Origin: Candidatus Sericytochromatia bacterium S15B-MN24 CBMW_12
Lineage (GTDB): Bacteria; Cyanobacteriota; Sericytochromatia; S15B-MN24; UBA4093
Assembly (NCBI GenBank): GCA_002083825.1
Contig: DAZV01000047.1
Span: 184,320 to 248,319 of the forward strand
Reading direction: 5' to 3'
Length of the DNA: 64,000 bases
In this document: positions 14,603 through 22,848 of the stretch, piece after piece
Numbering within the stretch: position 1 is the first letter of the stretch
Layout: each line of letters begins with the position of its first letter
The notes under the pieces: model-generated
Seen by the model: the letters and a program-made list of their open reading frames with translations, nothing else
What the model was told of the DNA's origin: nothing
Databases searched by the model: none
Made by a program: the position numbers and the translations under genes

Positions 14603-16351
14603 CTAGTTCTGCAGGGCGGAGAGCTGAGACGTCAGGGCGGACTGCTGGGATTTCATCATGCCGACGGCCTTTTCCATGGCGGCGAACTGACCGACGAGGA
14701 TTCTGCGTCGTTGTTCGAGCCGGCCTTCGTAGCTGGTGATCTGAGCGTCGATGTACTTGGTCTGGCGGGCGGCGGAGTTCTTGCGGGTCGCGAAGACGCC
14801 TTCGGTTCCCCCGATATCGTTCAGGTAGGTCTTGAGTCGTCCGGCGATCCCCGTGGGGGTGGCTGCGGACGCATCCTTGTTGAAGATCTCGGCCACGCGA
14901 TCGGGATTGTCCGCCAGCGCCGCCTTGAACTTGGTCTCGTCCAGCGAGAGGTGCTTGCGATCGGTCGACGTGGTGCCGATTCCGAGGGAGGACAAGGTGT
15001 TCGGTGTTCCCGACAACCCATCGATCGGCTCGTAGACCAGCCGGTAGAGCTTGCTCATGATGTTTCCCAGGGCGCCGTCGCCCTGGAGCGGTTGCCCCTT
15101 GCCGCGCGCGGCATCGATGGCGTCGATCGTCGCGTTGAACTCGCTGATGAAGCTCTTGACCGTGTTGACGGTGGCGTCGGTGTCGGAGCTGACGGTGATC
15201 GTGGTCCAGTCGGCGGTCTCGACCTTCTTGGCGGTGAAGGTCAAGCCGGGAACCACGCCCTTGAACTCGTTGGTGGCGCTTTCGAGGTTGCCGCTGATGC
15301 CGTCGACGGTGATGCTGGCGTTTTGCCCCGTCGTCTGAGAGGCGCCCAGCAGGTTGGTGGCGGCAAGAAAGTTTCCGGTCACGTCCTCGAGGCCGATGGC
15401 CGCGTTGCCGGTCGTCTTGTTGGTGAGGACGATCTTGTCCTCGATGGAGTTGTAGCTCGCGACCACTCCGGCGGACGACGAGTTGATCTGGTTCAGGACG
15501 TCGTTCATCGCCGAGGTGCCGACGTTGTAGGTGATCTCGACCCCGTTGATCTTGAAGACGCCGTCGCCGCTCCCATCCCCGGTGATGGCGGTGGCGAGGT
15601 TGGCCCCGTTCGCTCCGGCGCTGTTGAGAGTCTGGGTGACCTGGGTGACGTTCATGCGGGCTCCGGTCCGGAGGTCTCCGCTGCTGGTGGGGGATTTCAA
15701 TCCCGCGATGGTCAGGAAGTTGGAGGTGTCCGAGCCGCTGCCGACGGCGACATCCGTCTTGAGCGCGACGTCCAGCCGGATCTGACCGTCGGCCGTCAGG
15801 CTTGCCGCCGAGGCCCCGAGCCCCGTGGCGCCGGATACCGAGATGTTGGCTGAACCGGTTCCGTTGAGGGCCGCGACCACCTCGTCGAGCGTCGTGTCCG
15901 TGCTGTTGATGGTCAGCGTGGCTCCCCCGACGGTGAAGGTTCCGGTGCTGATGGCCGTGGTATTGGAGGGCTTGAGTTCGGAGAGCTTGAGCGTGCCTGC
16001 CGCCGGGGTCGCGAGCGCCGATGAACCGCCGACGCTGGTGGAGGTTGCCAGTTGATTGACCTTGACCCGGTAGGATCCTTCGGCGGAGCCCGAGCCTGCG
16101 GTCGCCGTCAGGACGGTATCGGCGGAGGTCGTCACCTTCTTGGCCTTGAGGTTCTTCTCCAGGGTCAGGTCGGTGAGTTGGCTCTTGAGAGCCGAGAGCC
16201 GCGTATTGATCGACTGGAAGGCGGAGTCCGCCTTGCTGAGCTGAGCCTTGCGTTTTTCCAAGGTCGTGACCGGCCTGCGCTCGAACGACATGAGCTGTTC
16301 GATGATGGTGGAGGTGTCGAGGCCCGAGGCCATTCCGCCGATTTGAAACAT
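14603..16351 (-). CDS. fliD: Flagellar hook-associated protein 2 (filament cap) FliD
   Basis: 582 residues. The N-terminal part (IGGMASGLDTSTIIEQLM, ERRPVTTLEKRKAQL) is the conserved FliD start, the middle is a Ser/Thr/Gly-rich variable domain, and the C-terminal region ends in coiled-coil helices (YEGRLEQRRRILVGQFAAMEKA). FliD forms the pentameric or hexameric cap that folds flagellin at the tip. The ATG follows AAGGAGG. Cotranscribed with flaG upstream and fliS downstream. Confidence 0.96.
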   Translation of the reverse strand: MFQIGGMASGLDTSTIIEQLMSFERRPVTTLEKRKAQLSKADSAFQSINTRLSALKSQLTDLTLEKNLKAKKVTTSADTVLTATAGSGSAEGSYRVKVNQLATSTSVGGSSALATPAAGTLKLSELKPSNTTAISTGTFTVGGATLTINSTDTTLDEVVAALNGTGSANISVSGATGLGASAASLTADGQIRLDVALKTDVAVGSGSDTSNFLTIAGLKSPTSSGDLRTGARMNVTQVTQTLNSAGANGANLATAITGDGSGDGVFKINGVEITYNVGTSAMNDVLNQINSSSAGVVASYNSIEDKIVLTNKTTGNAAIGLEDVTGNFLAATNLLGASQTTGQNASITVDGISGNLESATNEFKGVVPGLTFTAKKVETADWTTITVSSDTDATVNTVKSFISEFNATIDAIDAARGKGQPLQGDGALGNIMSKLYRLVYEPIDGLSGTPNTLSSLGIGTTSTDRKHLSLDETKFKAALADNPDRVAEIFNKDASAATPTGIAGRLKTYLNDIGGTEGVFATRKNSAARQTKYIDAQITSYEGRLEQRRRILVGQFAAMEKAVGMMKSQQSALTSQLSALQN

Positions 16352-16379
16352 GGTTGCCCTCCTTGGCGCTGAAGTCCGG

Positions 16380-16760
16380 CTAGCGGAGCTTGTCGACGAA
16401 CAATCCGGAGAGCTGTTTCTGGAACATGGAGACCATGTCGAGAATCTGCTCGGAAGGGAACTCCCGGATGACTTCGTTCGTCTCGGCGTTGAGGACCTGC
16501 ACCATCACGGTGTGGGTATCCTCGTGAATGTGGAACCTGACGTTGCGGTCGAAGGCCTGAACGATCTGCTCGAGTTGCTTGACGGCCTCGGGCAAGAGCC
16601 GCGAGCCGGCCGCCTTCGTTTCATCCGTCGCCTGCTGCTGGGTCGGCGTCGGGGTCGGGCGCAACTGGGCGTCAGGGGCCTTTCCGTTTTTTTGAACTTC
16701 GGAATCCATCAACTGTTGAGAGGCCATTCCGGTCGTGGCGATCACACCTTCGATTCTCAT
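16380..16760 (-). CDS. flaG: FlaG family protein
   Basis: 126 residues. The C-terminal half (about 60-126) is the FlaG domain: VRFHIHEDTHTVMVQVLN followed by VIREFPSEQILDMV. The N-terminal half is Pro/Gln/Thr-rich and disordered. FlaG is linked to filament length control in some bacteria. The ATG at 16760 with GAGGGG upstream is preferred over one four codons earlier. A FliA-type promoter lies 47 bases upstream, making this the first gene of the flaG-fliD-fliS-fliT-GT operon. Confidence 0.92.
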   Translation of the reverse strand: MRIEGVIATTGMASQQLMDSEVQKNGKAPDAQLRPTPTPTQQQATDETKAAGSRLLPEAVKQLEQIVQAFDRNVRFHIHEDTHTVMVQVLNAETNEVIREFPSEQILDMVSMFQKQLSGLFVDKLR

Positions 16761-16806
16761 GGTTCCCCTCATTTCTTTCTACGGTTGGTCTTCGTATTCA
16801 AGCATG

Positions 16807-16833
16807 GTATCGGCGAGATCGGGCGAGACTTTA
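16807..16833 (-). promoter_or_regulatory. FliA (sigma-28) promoter of the flaG operon
   Basis: TAAA (16830-16833), exactly 15 bases, then GCCGATAC (16807-16814) on the minus strand. The consensus is TAAA-N15-GCCGATAA, so only the last two positions vary. It lies between the fliC terminator and flaG. Confidence 0.88.
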
Positions 16834-16843
16834 GCCCGCGCGC

Positions 16844-16884
16844 AAAAAAAACCGGAGAGGGAAGGCGAACCTTCCCTCTCCGGT
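16844..16884 (-). terminator. Rho-independent terminator of fliC
   Basis: On the minus strand a perfect 15-base stem (ACCGGAGAGGGAAGG and its complement) with a 4-base loop is followed by eight T residues (16844-16851). It begins 30 bases after the flagellin stop. Confidence 0.95.
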
Positions 16885-16913
16885 CAACCTGGATGGAATC
16901 CAGGCTACCTGGT

Positions 16914-17747
16914 TTACCGCAGGAGTCCGAGGACGTTCTGGGTCGACTGGTTGGCCTGGGCGAGCATCGAGGTGCTGGACTGGGTGAGGATCTGGTTGCG
17001 GGTCATGGTCATGACTTCCGACGCCATGTCCAGGTCGCGGATGCGGCTCTCGGCCGACGAGAGGTTCTCCGCGGAGACGTTCAGGTTCTTGATGGTGTGA
17101 TCGAGGCGGTTGATGTACGCACCCAAATTCGACCGGCTCTCGGAGACGCTGGCGATGGCCGTGTCGAGATTGGAGATCGACGCGCTGGCCAAGGCCGCCG
17201 TGGATACGCTGGATCCGATGCCGGATACGCCCAGCGACGCCGCACTGGCGTTGGCGATCGTCACGTTGATGTTCTGACCGGCGTTGGCGCCGACCTGGAG
17301 CGTGAAGCCGGTGGTCGAAGCCGAGCCGCCACTGATCAAGGCCTGGGTGTTGAACTGGGTCGCCGTGGCGATCCGGTCGACCTCGGAGCTGAGCTGAGTC
17401 AGTTCGGTTCCGATGGCAGCGCGATCCGAGCCGGTCAACGTGTCGTTGGCGGCCTGAACCGAGAGTTCGCGCATCCGCTGAAGGATGGCTTCCGTCTCGA
17501 TCAGCGCGCCTTCGGCGGTCTGGAGCATCGAGATGCTGTCCTGCGAGTTGCGGCTGGCCTGGTTGAGGCCGCGCACTTGCGAGTTCATCTTCTCGGCGAT
17601 GGTCAGACCCGCCGCATCGTCCGACGCGCCGTTGATCCGAAGACCCGACGAGAGCCGTTGGAGCGACTTCGCGAGGGCCGTGTCGTTCGTGGTGAGCTGA
17701 CGGTGCGCGTTCATGGCGCCGACGTTGGTGTTAATCCGTAGTCCCAT
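16914..17747 (-). CDS. fliC: Flagellin
   Basis: 277 residues, a short flagellin with only D0/D1 sequence. The N-terminal part has RINTNVGAMNAHRQL and QRLSSGLRINGASDDAAGL. The C-terminal part has AESRIRDLDMASEV and ends NVLGLLR. The middle (about 140-200) is a small Ser/Thr/Ala/Gly-rich insert, the region that usually carries O-glycans. The ATG has AAGGAGG upstream. The gene has its own FliA promoter and a strong terminator, typical of high expression. The glycan genes that follow upstream on the same strand make it the likely acceptor of their product. Confidence 0.97.
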   Translation of the reverse strand: MGLRINTNVGAMNAHRQLTTNDTALAKSLQRLSSGLRINGASDDAAGLTIAEKMNSQVRGLNQASRNSQDSISMLQTAEGALIETEAILQRMRELSVQAANDTLTGSDRAAIGTELTQLSSEVDRIATATQFNTQALISGGSASTTGFTLQVGANAGQNINVTIANASAASLGVSGIGSSVSTAALASASISNLDTAIASVSESRSNLGAYINRLDHTIKNLNVSAENLSSAESRIRDLDMASEVMTMTRNQILTQSSTSMLAQANQSTQNVLGLLR

Positions 17748-17871
17748 GGTGAAACCTCCTTAAAAAGTGAAAGAAAACATCCGTGTTTTCCGTGAATCTC
17801 ATTGGGCCCGCTGTCGACCTCATTGGACCTGGTCCCGATTCGCGAGGACCTCCCCGTAGGGAACAAGGATC

Positions 17872-17898
17872 TCATCGGCCGCTTGAACGCCGACTTTA
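17872..17898 (-). promoter_or_regulatory. FliA (sigma-28) promoter of fliC
   Basis: TAAA (17895-17898), 15 bases, GCCGATGA (17872-17879) on the minus strand, one mismatch from the consensus. The start point would be about 115 bases before the flagellin ATG, giving a long leader. Confidence 0.9.
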
Positions 17899-17913
17899 GG
17901 CCCGGACTGAAAA

Positions 17914-20286
17914 TTAATTGCTCGCCGCCAGAACGCGAAGTCGTCCCAGTCGTTGTCGAATAGCCGCTTGCCTGGGATCCAGGCTCAGGGCCATCTGGTA
18001 CATCACCTGGGCATCTTCGACGTTCGCCAGGCCCTCGGCGGCCTCGCCGAGCATGACATAGATCTCGGAGGCCTCGGGGGAGTGATCGCGCGCCTTCAGC
18101 AGAAAGACCATGGCCTCCTCATGCAGCCCATGGTGAATCAGCAAACGTCCCAAAGCGACCTCCAGCCCCGGGGCGGTGAACGACTGCAGTGCCGCCAACG
18201 CTTTTTCCACTTCGGCATAACGCTCGGCAACCAGGAGATGATTGAGCACCAAGGCCCAAAGCTCTCCGTTTCGATGGCTAATGCTGCTCGCTTCGGCGCG
18301 GGACGGCAATTCCTCCGAGATCAGACGGCAAAGGAGCATCAGACCCAGGCCGTCCTCACGAGAGGCCTCCCCAACGGCCGAGGACGTTGCGAGCATGCGC
18401 CATGCCTCGCCTGCTTCGTCCGCCTTTCCGAGACAGAGCTTGGCTAGCCCCAGGTAGATCCAAGCCGAGGCGAAGCTGGGATTGTTTTCCGTCTCCTTGG
18501 CGAAGATTGCCTCCGCCTCGGGGTAGCGCCTCAGGTGCAAGAGAGAGGTTCCGAAGACGAAGCCATTCCCTTGGGGATCGATCTCATGCGCTTTTTGGCG
18601 GGCTGCGAGCGCTTCCGCATGCTGGCCCAGTTGCTGACAGATGAGGCCGATGTTGGACCACGCCTGAGTATTCTTCGGGTCCAGTTCGATCGCCTTGACG
18701 AAGTACTCGAGCGCCTGTTGAAGCTCCGCCAGTTGCAGGTGCGTGATGCCCAGATTGATGTAGAGTTCCGCAGTCGGGTGTTCTCGTTCTTGCAGAGCCC
18801 GAGCGAAACACCCTTTCGCTTGGACGTGCTGCCCCATCCGCGAGTAGGCGACACCCAGCGCCTGCGAGGCTTTGTATGTCGGCACGGAAGGATCATTGCC
18901 GGACGAATAGACCACATCCTTGAAGGCACGGCAAGCCTCGAAGCATGCGATGGCCTCGGCGAAGCGTTCCATGTCGAGGAGGACGAGCCCCTTGGTCATG
19001 AGGATGTCCGGGTAACTCGGGTATTTATCGGTTGCCTCGTCGGCAAGAGCCAGGCCCTTGTCGAAGTCTCCCATCAGCCGGTGGAGGTCGATGAAGCTGA
19101 AGTAAAGGTGGGGCCAGTAGGCGGTCGTCGTCGGGGCGTTCTGCTCGGAGAGGAGCTTCAAGCTTTGGTCATAGGCCTTCACGGAATCACCTTGCTGGCC
19201 CAAGAGCTTGTAGGTTTGCCCCAGATTGAAGTGGACGTATGGATTTTCGGGTTCGATTTCGACCTGCTTCAGGAGAATGGCGAGGTTTCGTTGGTGCTTG
19301 TCGCGCTTGAGCACATGGCGATCGAGGTAGCCCCGGTGGATGATCCGGGCATGCAAGTTCTGGATGGGCAGGCCGGTGAGTTCGGCGGAAGGGAGCGCCT
19401 GCTCGTGGATGATCCCCTCGTAGCGAATATCCGGGCGGTTGCGGAACAATCTGAAGATCAGCGCCAACTGGAGGGTCTCGCCGTTCTCGCCGAGCAGGTT
19501 CTCGATGATCAGGTTGTAGCCGGCATTTTCCTGTTGCCGGAGGGCTTTCTTCATCTCGCCGTGATAGTCGGCGGGGATCATCTCGTCGGCATCCAGCACC
19601 AGGATCCAGTCGCCCGAGGCATGCGCGAGAGATTCATTGCGCGCCGTCGCGAAGTCACCTTGCCAGGGGTGGTGGTAGATCTTCGCTCCGAAGCTCTCGG
19701 CGATTTCGATCGTTCGATCGGTGGAGCCGGTGTCGACCAGGATGACCTCGTCGACGAGGTCTCGAACGCTGGCGATGCAATCTCCGATGAACAGCTCCTC
19801 GTTCTTGGCAATCAAGCAAAGGCTGAGAGTCGGATCCTTCGTCCTCAGCAGCGCCATGACCGAGTCGAACTCGGGGGGAAGCGCGACGTCGCCGCCTCGC
19901 AGGCGCTTCCTAGCCTCGATCAGGTTGGCCTTTGCCGCCGCATGCATGGGTTCGAGTTCCAGGGCCCGACCGTAGAAGGCTTCCGCCGCTCCCCAGAACT
20001 CCAGTTGGAAGAGGGCGCTGCCCATCGCGTTAGAGGTGTCCGCTTCGTAGGGAGCGAGTTCAATGCTGCGCTTGAGGGCTATGATGGCCTTGTCTACTTT
20101 GCCTTGCTGCAGAAAGACGGCACCAAGCTTGAGGTACAATCCGGCATTCCGCTCATCCAGTTCCAGCGCCGAGAGAAGATTGACCGCGGCGCCTTCGAGA
20201 TCGCCGACTTCAAAAGCCCGGGCGCCGAGCATCTCATGGGATTTGCTCGCCTTATTTTTCGCAACCTTGGTGATCTTTAACGCCAT
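17914..20286 (-). CDS. TPR-GT2-TPR glycosyltransferase, flagellin-modification type
   Basis: 790 residues in three parts: N-terminal TPRs (about 15-125, with AGLYLKLGAVFLQQGKVDKA), a GT-A family 2 domain (about 155-330, with LCLIAKNEELFIGDCIASV, ILVDTGSTDRTIEIA and the metal-binding LVLDADEM), and a long C-terminal TPR array (about 350-785). This GT2-TPR layout is common in bacterial protein glycosylation loci. The ATG has AAAGGAAA upstream. It lies between fliC and the ACP-glycosyltransferase gene. The substrate is inferred from location only. Confidence 0.88.
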   Translation of the reverse strand: MALKITKVAKNKASKSHEMLGARAFEVGDLEGAAVNLLSALELDERNAGLYLKLGAVFLQQGKVDKAIIALKRSIELAPYEADTSNAMGSALFQLEFWGAAEAFYGRALELEPMHAAAKANLIEARKRLRGGDVALPPEFDSVMALLRTKDPTLSLCLIAKNEELFIGDCIASVRDLVDEVILVDTGSTDRTIEIAESFGAKIYHHPWQGDFATARNESLAHASGDWILVLDADEMIPADYHGEMKKALRQQENAGYNLIIENLLGENGETLQLALIFRLFRNRPDIRYEGIIHEQALPSAELTGLPIQNLHARIIHRGYLDRHVLKRDKHQRNLAILLKQVEIEPENPYVHFNLGQTYKLLGQQGDSVKAYDQSLKLLSEQNAPTTTAYWPHLYFSFIDLHRLMGDFDKGLALADEATDKYPSYPDILMTKGLVLLDMERFAEAIACFEACRAFKDVVYSSGNDPSVPTYKASQALGVAYSRMGQHVQAKGCFARALQEREHPTAELYINLGITHLQLAELQQALEYFVKAIELDPKNTQAWSNIGLICQQLGQHAEALAARQKAHEIDPQGNGFVFGTSLLHLRRYPEAEAIFAKETENNPSFASAWIYLGLAKLCLGKADEAGEAWRMLATSSAVGEASREDGLGLMLLCRLISEELPSRAEASSISHRNGELWALVLNHLLVAERYAEVEKALAALQSFTAPGLEVALGRLLIHHGLHEEAMVFLLKARDHSPEASEIYVMLGEAAEGLANVEDAQVMYQMALSLDPRQAAIRQRLGRLRVLAASN

Positions 20287-20340
20287 GGGCTTTCCTTTCT
20301 GAGTGGGATGATTGAAGGCCTTTAGAGGTAACTACCAGTC

Positions 20341-20367
20341 ATTTCGACGGTAATTCAGGCAAGTTTA
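20341..20367 (-). promoter_or_regulatory. Weak FliA-like promoter candidate
   Basis: TAAA (20364-20367), 15 bases, GTCGAAAT (20341-20348), so three -10 mismatches but exact spacing. It overlaps the upstream gene's stop codon and precedes the TPR-GT2 gene by 55 bases. Confidence 0.3.
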
Positions 20368-22848
20368 GGATCCCCCGCCGATTTCATCGTCTCGAACCCG
20401 CGTTTTTTTCGCGAGGCAAAGGTCAAGCGTCTCGCGTGCTTCCATGTTTTCGGGCGCGAGTCGCAACAATGGCTCGAGGAGCTGGCTCGCCTCGTGATGC
20501 TTATCCTGCATCCAGTAGCACTGAGCGAGGTTTTCCATGGCCTCGAGATGGTGGGGGGTCTGTTGAAGGACACCTTCAAAACAACAACTCGCCCGCTCTA
20601 GTTCACCCATCTGGAAGAGCACCACTCCCAGGTTGTTCAGAGGTTCCACCAGCGCCGGATTCCGTTCCAAGATCTGCTCGAAGATCATGCGAGCCAGATG
20701 GACCTCACCCGCCTCGAAGAGTTCCTCGCCCTTGCGGTTATGGACCTGTAGCAGGTGGGAGGACTCGTCTCTGTAGTTCCGTCGAATGAGAGTGCCGATT
20801 GCATCGGCACTCTGGTACATGCGCAGGATTCGCTGGTTCTCCACGACTTGCCTGTCACGGTTGGCGTGCTCGATGCTGGTAGGCGATGCCAGGTAGAGGC
20901 CCAGAAACTCCGGGATGTGGAAGAAGTGGTTGGTCTGGGAGATGCGTAGCCAGAACTCGTAGTCCCCGCTGGTGACGAAGCTCCCGTCGAAGAGTCCGTA
21001 CTCCTCATGGAGGCTGCTTCGCCACATGGGTTGCGGACCCATGAAGCAACCTTGGTGCAGCAAGGGGTGCCGATCCCAGTCGAACCATCGATACTGCCCT
21101 GCCGGCGTGCACTTTGAAAAGGTTTCGTTTTCGACCTCGGTGATCAAGACGTCGGCATAGACCAGCGCGACATCGGGCATGGCCTCGAGGGTTTGCACCA
21201 TGCGTTCGAAGGCATCGGGACGGTGGCGGTCATCCGTGTTGGCGTTGGTGAGGTACTTGCCGGAGGCCGCCGCAATGCCTCGGTTCCAGGCCTGGTAGAC
21301 CGATTCGCGATTTATCGTGCGGATGTAAGTGATGTTATCAAACCGTTGGCAGTACTCCTCGACGATTGCCCTCTCTTTTTGCTGGGAAGCGCTATCGATG
21401 ATGACGATTTCGACTCCGTTCCGAATCGTCTGAGCAAGCAGATCGTCGAGGCAACCCCGAAGAAAACGTTCAGAATTGTAGGTGGAAACGATTGCACTTA
21501 CCGGGTAGTCCCGGGGGGTTGCCCGCAGTTCGAATTCGATTCCTTCGCCACCCGTTGGGATCTTTTCAGGAATGCGGCTCCATGTTTCGAGGTAATGACG
21601 GGCGACAGAGGCGGAGCAAGGGAACGGTTGATCGGGGTTTGCCGCGAAAGTGAGCTGCTGAAGGGCATGATCGAAGAGGCCTTCATGATGGCTGCAAAGG
21701 GCAAGCCAGAGCGAAACGATACCGTAAGGGCTCAGACCTCCAGTGGTCGTGTTCAACACATCGCCGATGGCGGCGCGAAGGCGATGGCCTTCGCGGCCTA
21801 TCCTCATCTCGGCAGCCAGTATGGCGGGGCGCTGTTCCGGGTCGTTAAAGTCACCCCGGAGGGAAATCAAGAAGTCGTTTTGAGTCACCTCATCACGCCA
21901 ACCCGACATGTCGTTTCGCTCAGGAAGTAGTTGCTCGACAAGCTTACGTACTGTGTCCAGTTCTCGGAGATTGACCTCGAAATCAAGGTCGCGTCCGAGC
22001 CACTCACTGGCAAACGTGTAGACCTCGACGAGATCGAGCGAATCAAGCAGACCGCTATTCACGAAGTCGGTATCCGGGTCGAGGGGAACTTCCAACCCGC
22101 GCTCGGAAAGCCTTTCGCGCAGGAAGGCAAGCACGGCATCCTGAATAGCCTCTCGACTTACCCCCTTCACGGGGACTCCGAGCTCGGTCATGAGTAAATC
22201 ACTGAAGGATTCAGCTTCAGTGAGGGGCTCGATCGTTTCGCCGCGTCCCATGGCTTGGCTTTGGAGTCCGATGCCCGTCTGCGTTCGAATGGAGTCGAAG
22301 TAAAGTGGGGCCGCCTCGGGTCTAAGGTGGAGTCCATCGGCCCTGAGTAAATGGGCATGAGGCTTGCCGCCTTCTCCGCAGATCCTGTCGAGAGGGTTGA
22401 TGATGGGGATCCCTTGGCTTTCGCACCAATCCGCGAGCCTGGCGGCGAAAGTCTGGGACAACGACAGGACCTGTTGCTCCCCCACCCCTGCAACCGGTAC
22501 GTTTTTGGTTTGCTGAACGCCCAGCATCCAGCCAAATTGGCCGCCGGCGGCCAACTCCGTGAAGACTTGTTGATACTGACCAATGACATGATCGAGTACG
22601 TCGGCAACGGGGTGAGATTGAGCCATGCGAAGCATTTTGAAAGTATCATGGTTGCCAATCATCAGGAACTTCCAACCGGCCTCTTGCGCGAAGAGCTGGC
22701 GGACCTTGCGACCCGCCGGATGGTCAGTGAAGAAATGATCGATCTCCAGGGCGCCAACCCAGTGAACGAGGAAGGGCGCTTCGGGGGCGTCGATGAGGCG
22801 CGCCCCGCGCGAGAAGACTGAAACGTGACTGTTGCCGACGATGAGCAT
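20365..22848 (-). CDS. SGNH-like/acyl carrier/GT2/TPR fusion protein
   Basis: 827 residues with an unusual order. Residues 1-190 look like an SGNH hydrolase: VGNSHVSVF with Ser7, MIGNHD at 63-68 and a closing DGLHL with Asp171 and His174. Residues about 230-310 form an acyl carrier domain with GLLDSLDLVEV, where Ser270 is the expected phosphopantetheine site. Residues about 448-650 are a GT2 domain (VSAIVSTYNSERFL, IVIIDSAS, NANTDD at 535-540). Residues 700-810 are TPRs. The gene starts directly after the stop of an acyl-AMP ligase (TAAATG), which would load the carrier. This suggests acyl transfer coupled to sugar transfer. All roles are inferred from motifs. Confidence 0.82.
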   Translation of the reverse strand: MLIVGNSHVSVFSRGARLIDAPEAPFLVHWVGALEIDHFFTDHPAGRKVRQLFAQEAGWKFLMIGNHDTFKMLRMAQSHPVADVLDHVIGQYQQVFTELAAGGQFGWMLGVQQTKNVPVAGVGEQQVLSLSQTFAARLADWCESQGIPIINPLDRICGEGGKPHAHLLRADGLHLRPEAAPLYFDSIRTQTGIGLQSQAMGRGETIEPLTEAESFSDLLMTELGVPVKGVSREAIQDAVLAFLRERLSERGLEVPLDPDTDFVNSGLLDSLDLVEVYTFASEWLGRDLDFEVNLRELDTVRKLVEQLLPERNDMSGWRDEVTQNDFLISLRGDFNDPEQRPAILAAEMRIGREGHRLRAAIGDVLNTTTGGLSPYGIVSLWLALCSHHEGLFDHALQQLTFAANPDQPFPCSASVARHYLETWSRIPEKIPTGGEGIEFELRATPRDYPVSAIVSTYNSERFLRGCLDDLLAQTIRNGVEIVIIDSASQQKERAIVEEYCQRFDNITYIRTINRESVYQAWNRGIAAASGKYLTNANTDDRHRPDAFERMVQTLEAMPDVALVYADVLITEVENETFSKCTPAGQYRWFDWDRHPLLHQGCFMGPQPMWRSSLHEEYGLFDGSFVTSGDYEFWLRISQTNHFFHIPEFLGLYLASPTSIEHANRDRQVVENQRILRMYQSADAIGTLIRRNYRDESSHLLQVHNRKGEELFEAGEVHLARMIFEQILERNPALVEPLNNLGVVLFQMGELERASCCFEGVLQQTPHHLEAMENLAQCYWMQDKHHEASQLLEPLLRLAPENMEARETLDLCLAKKTRVRDDEIGGGS

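Noticed and set aside
18535..20280. A 581-codon open frame on the plus strand
   Set aside because: It is the antisense of the TPR-GT2 gene. The minus-strand frame has recognisable domains, while this one does not. High GC leaves many long empty frames.
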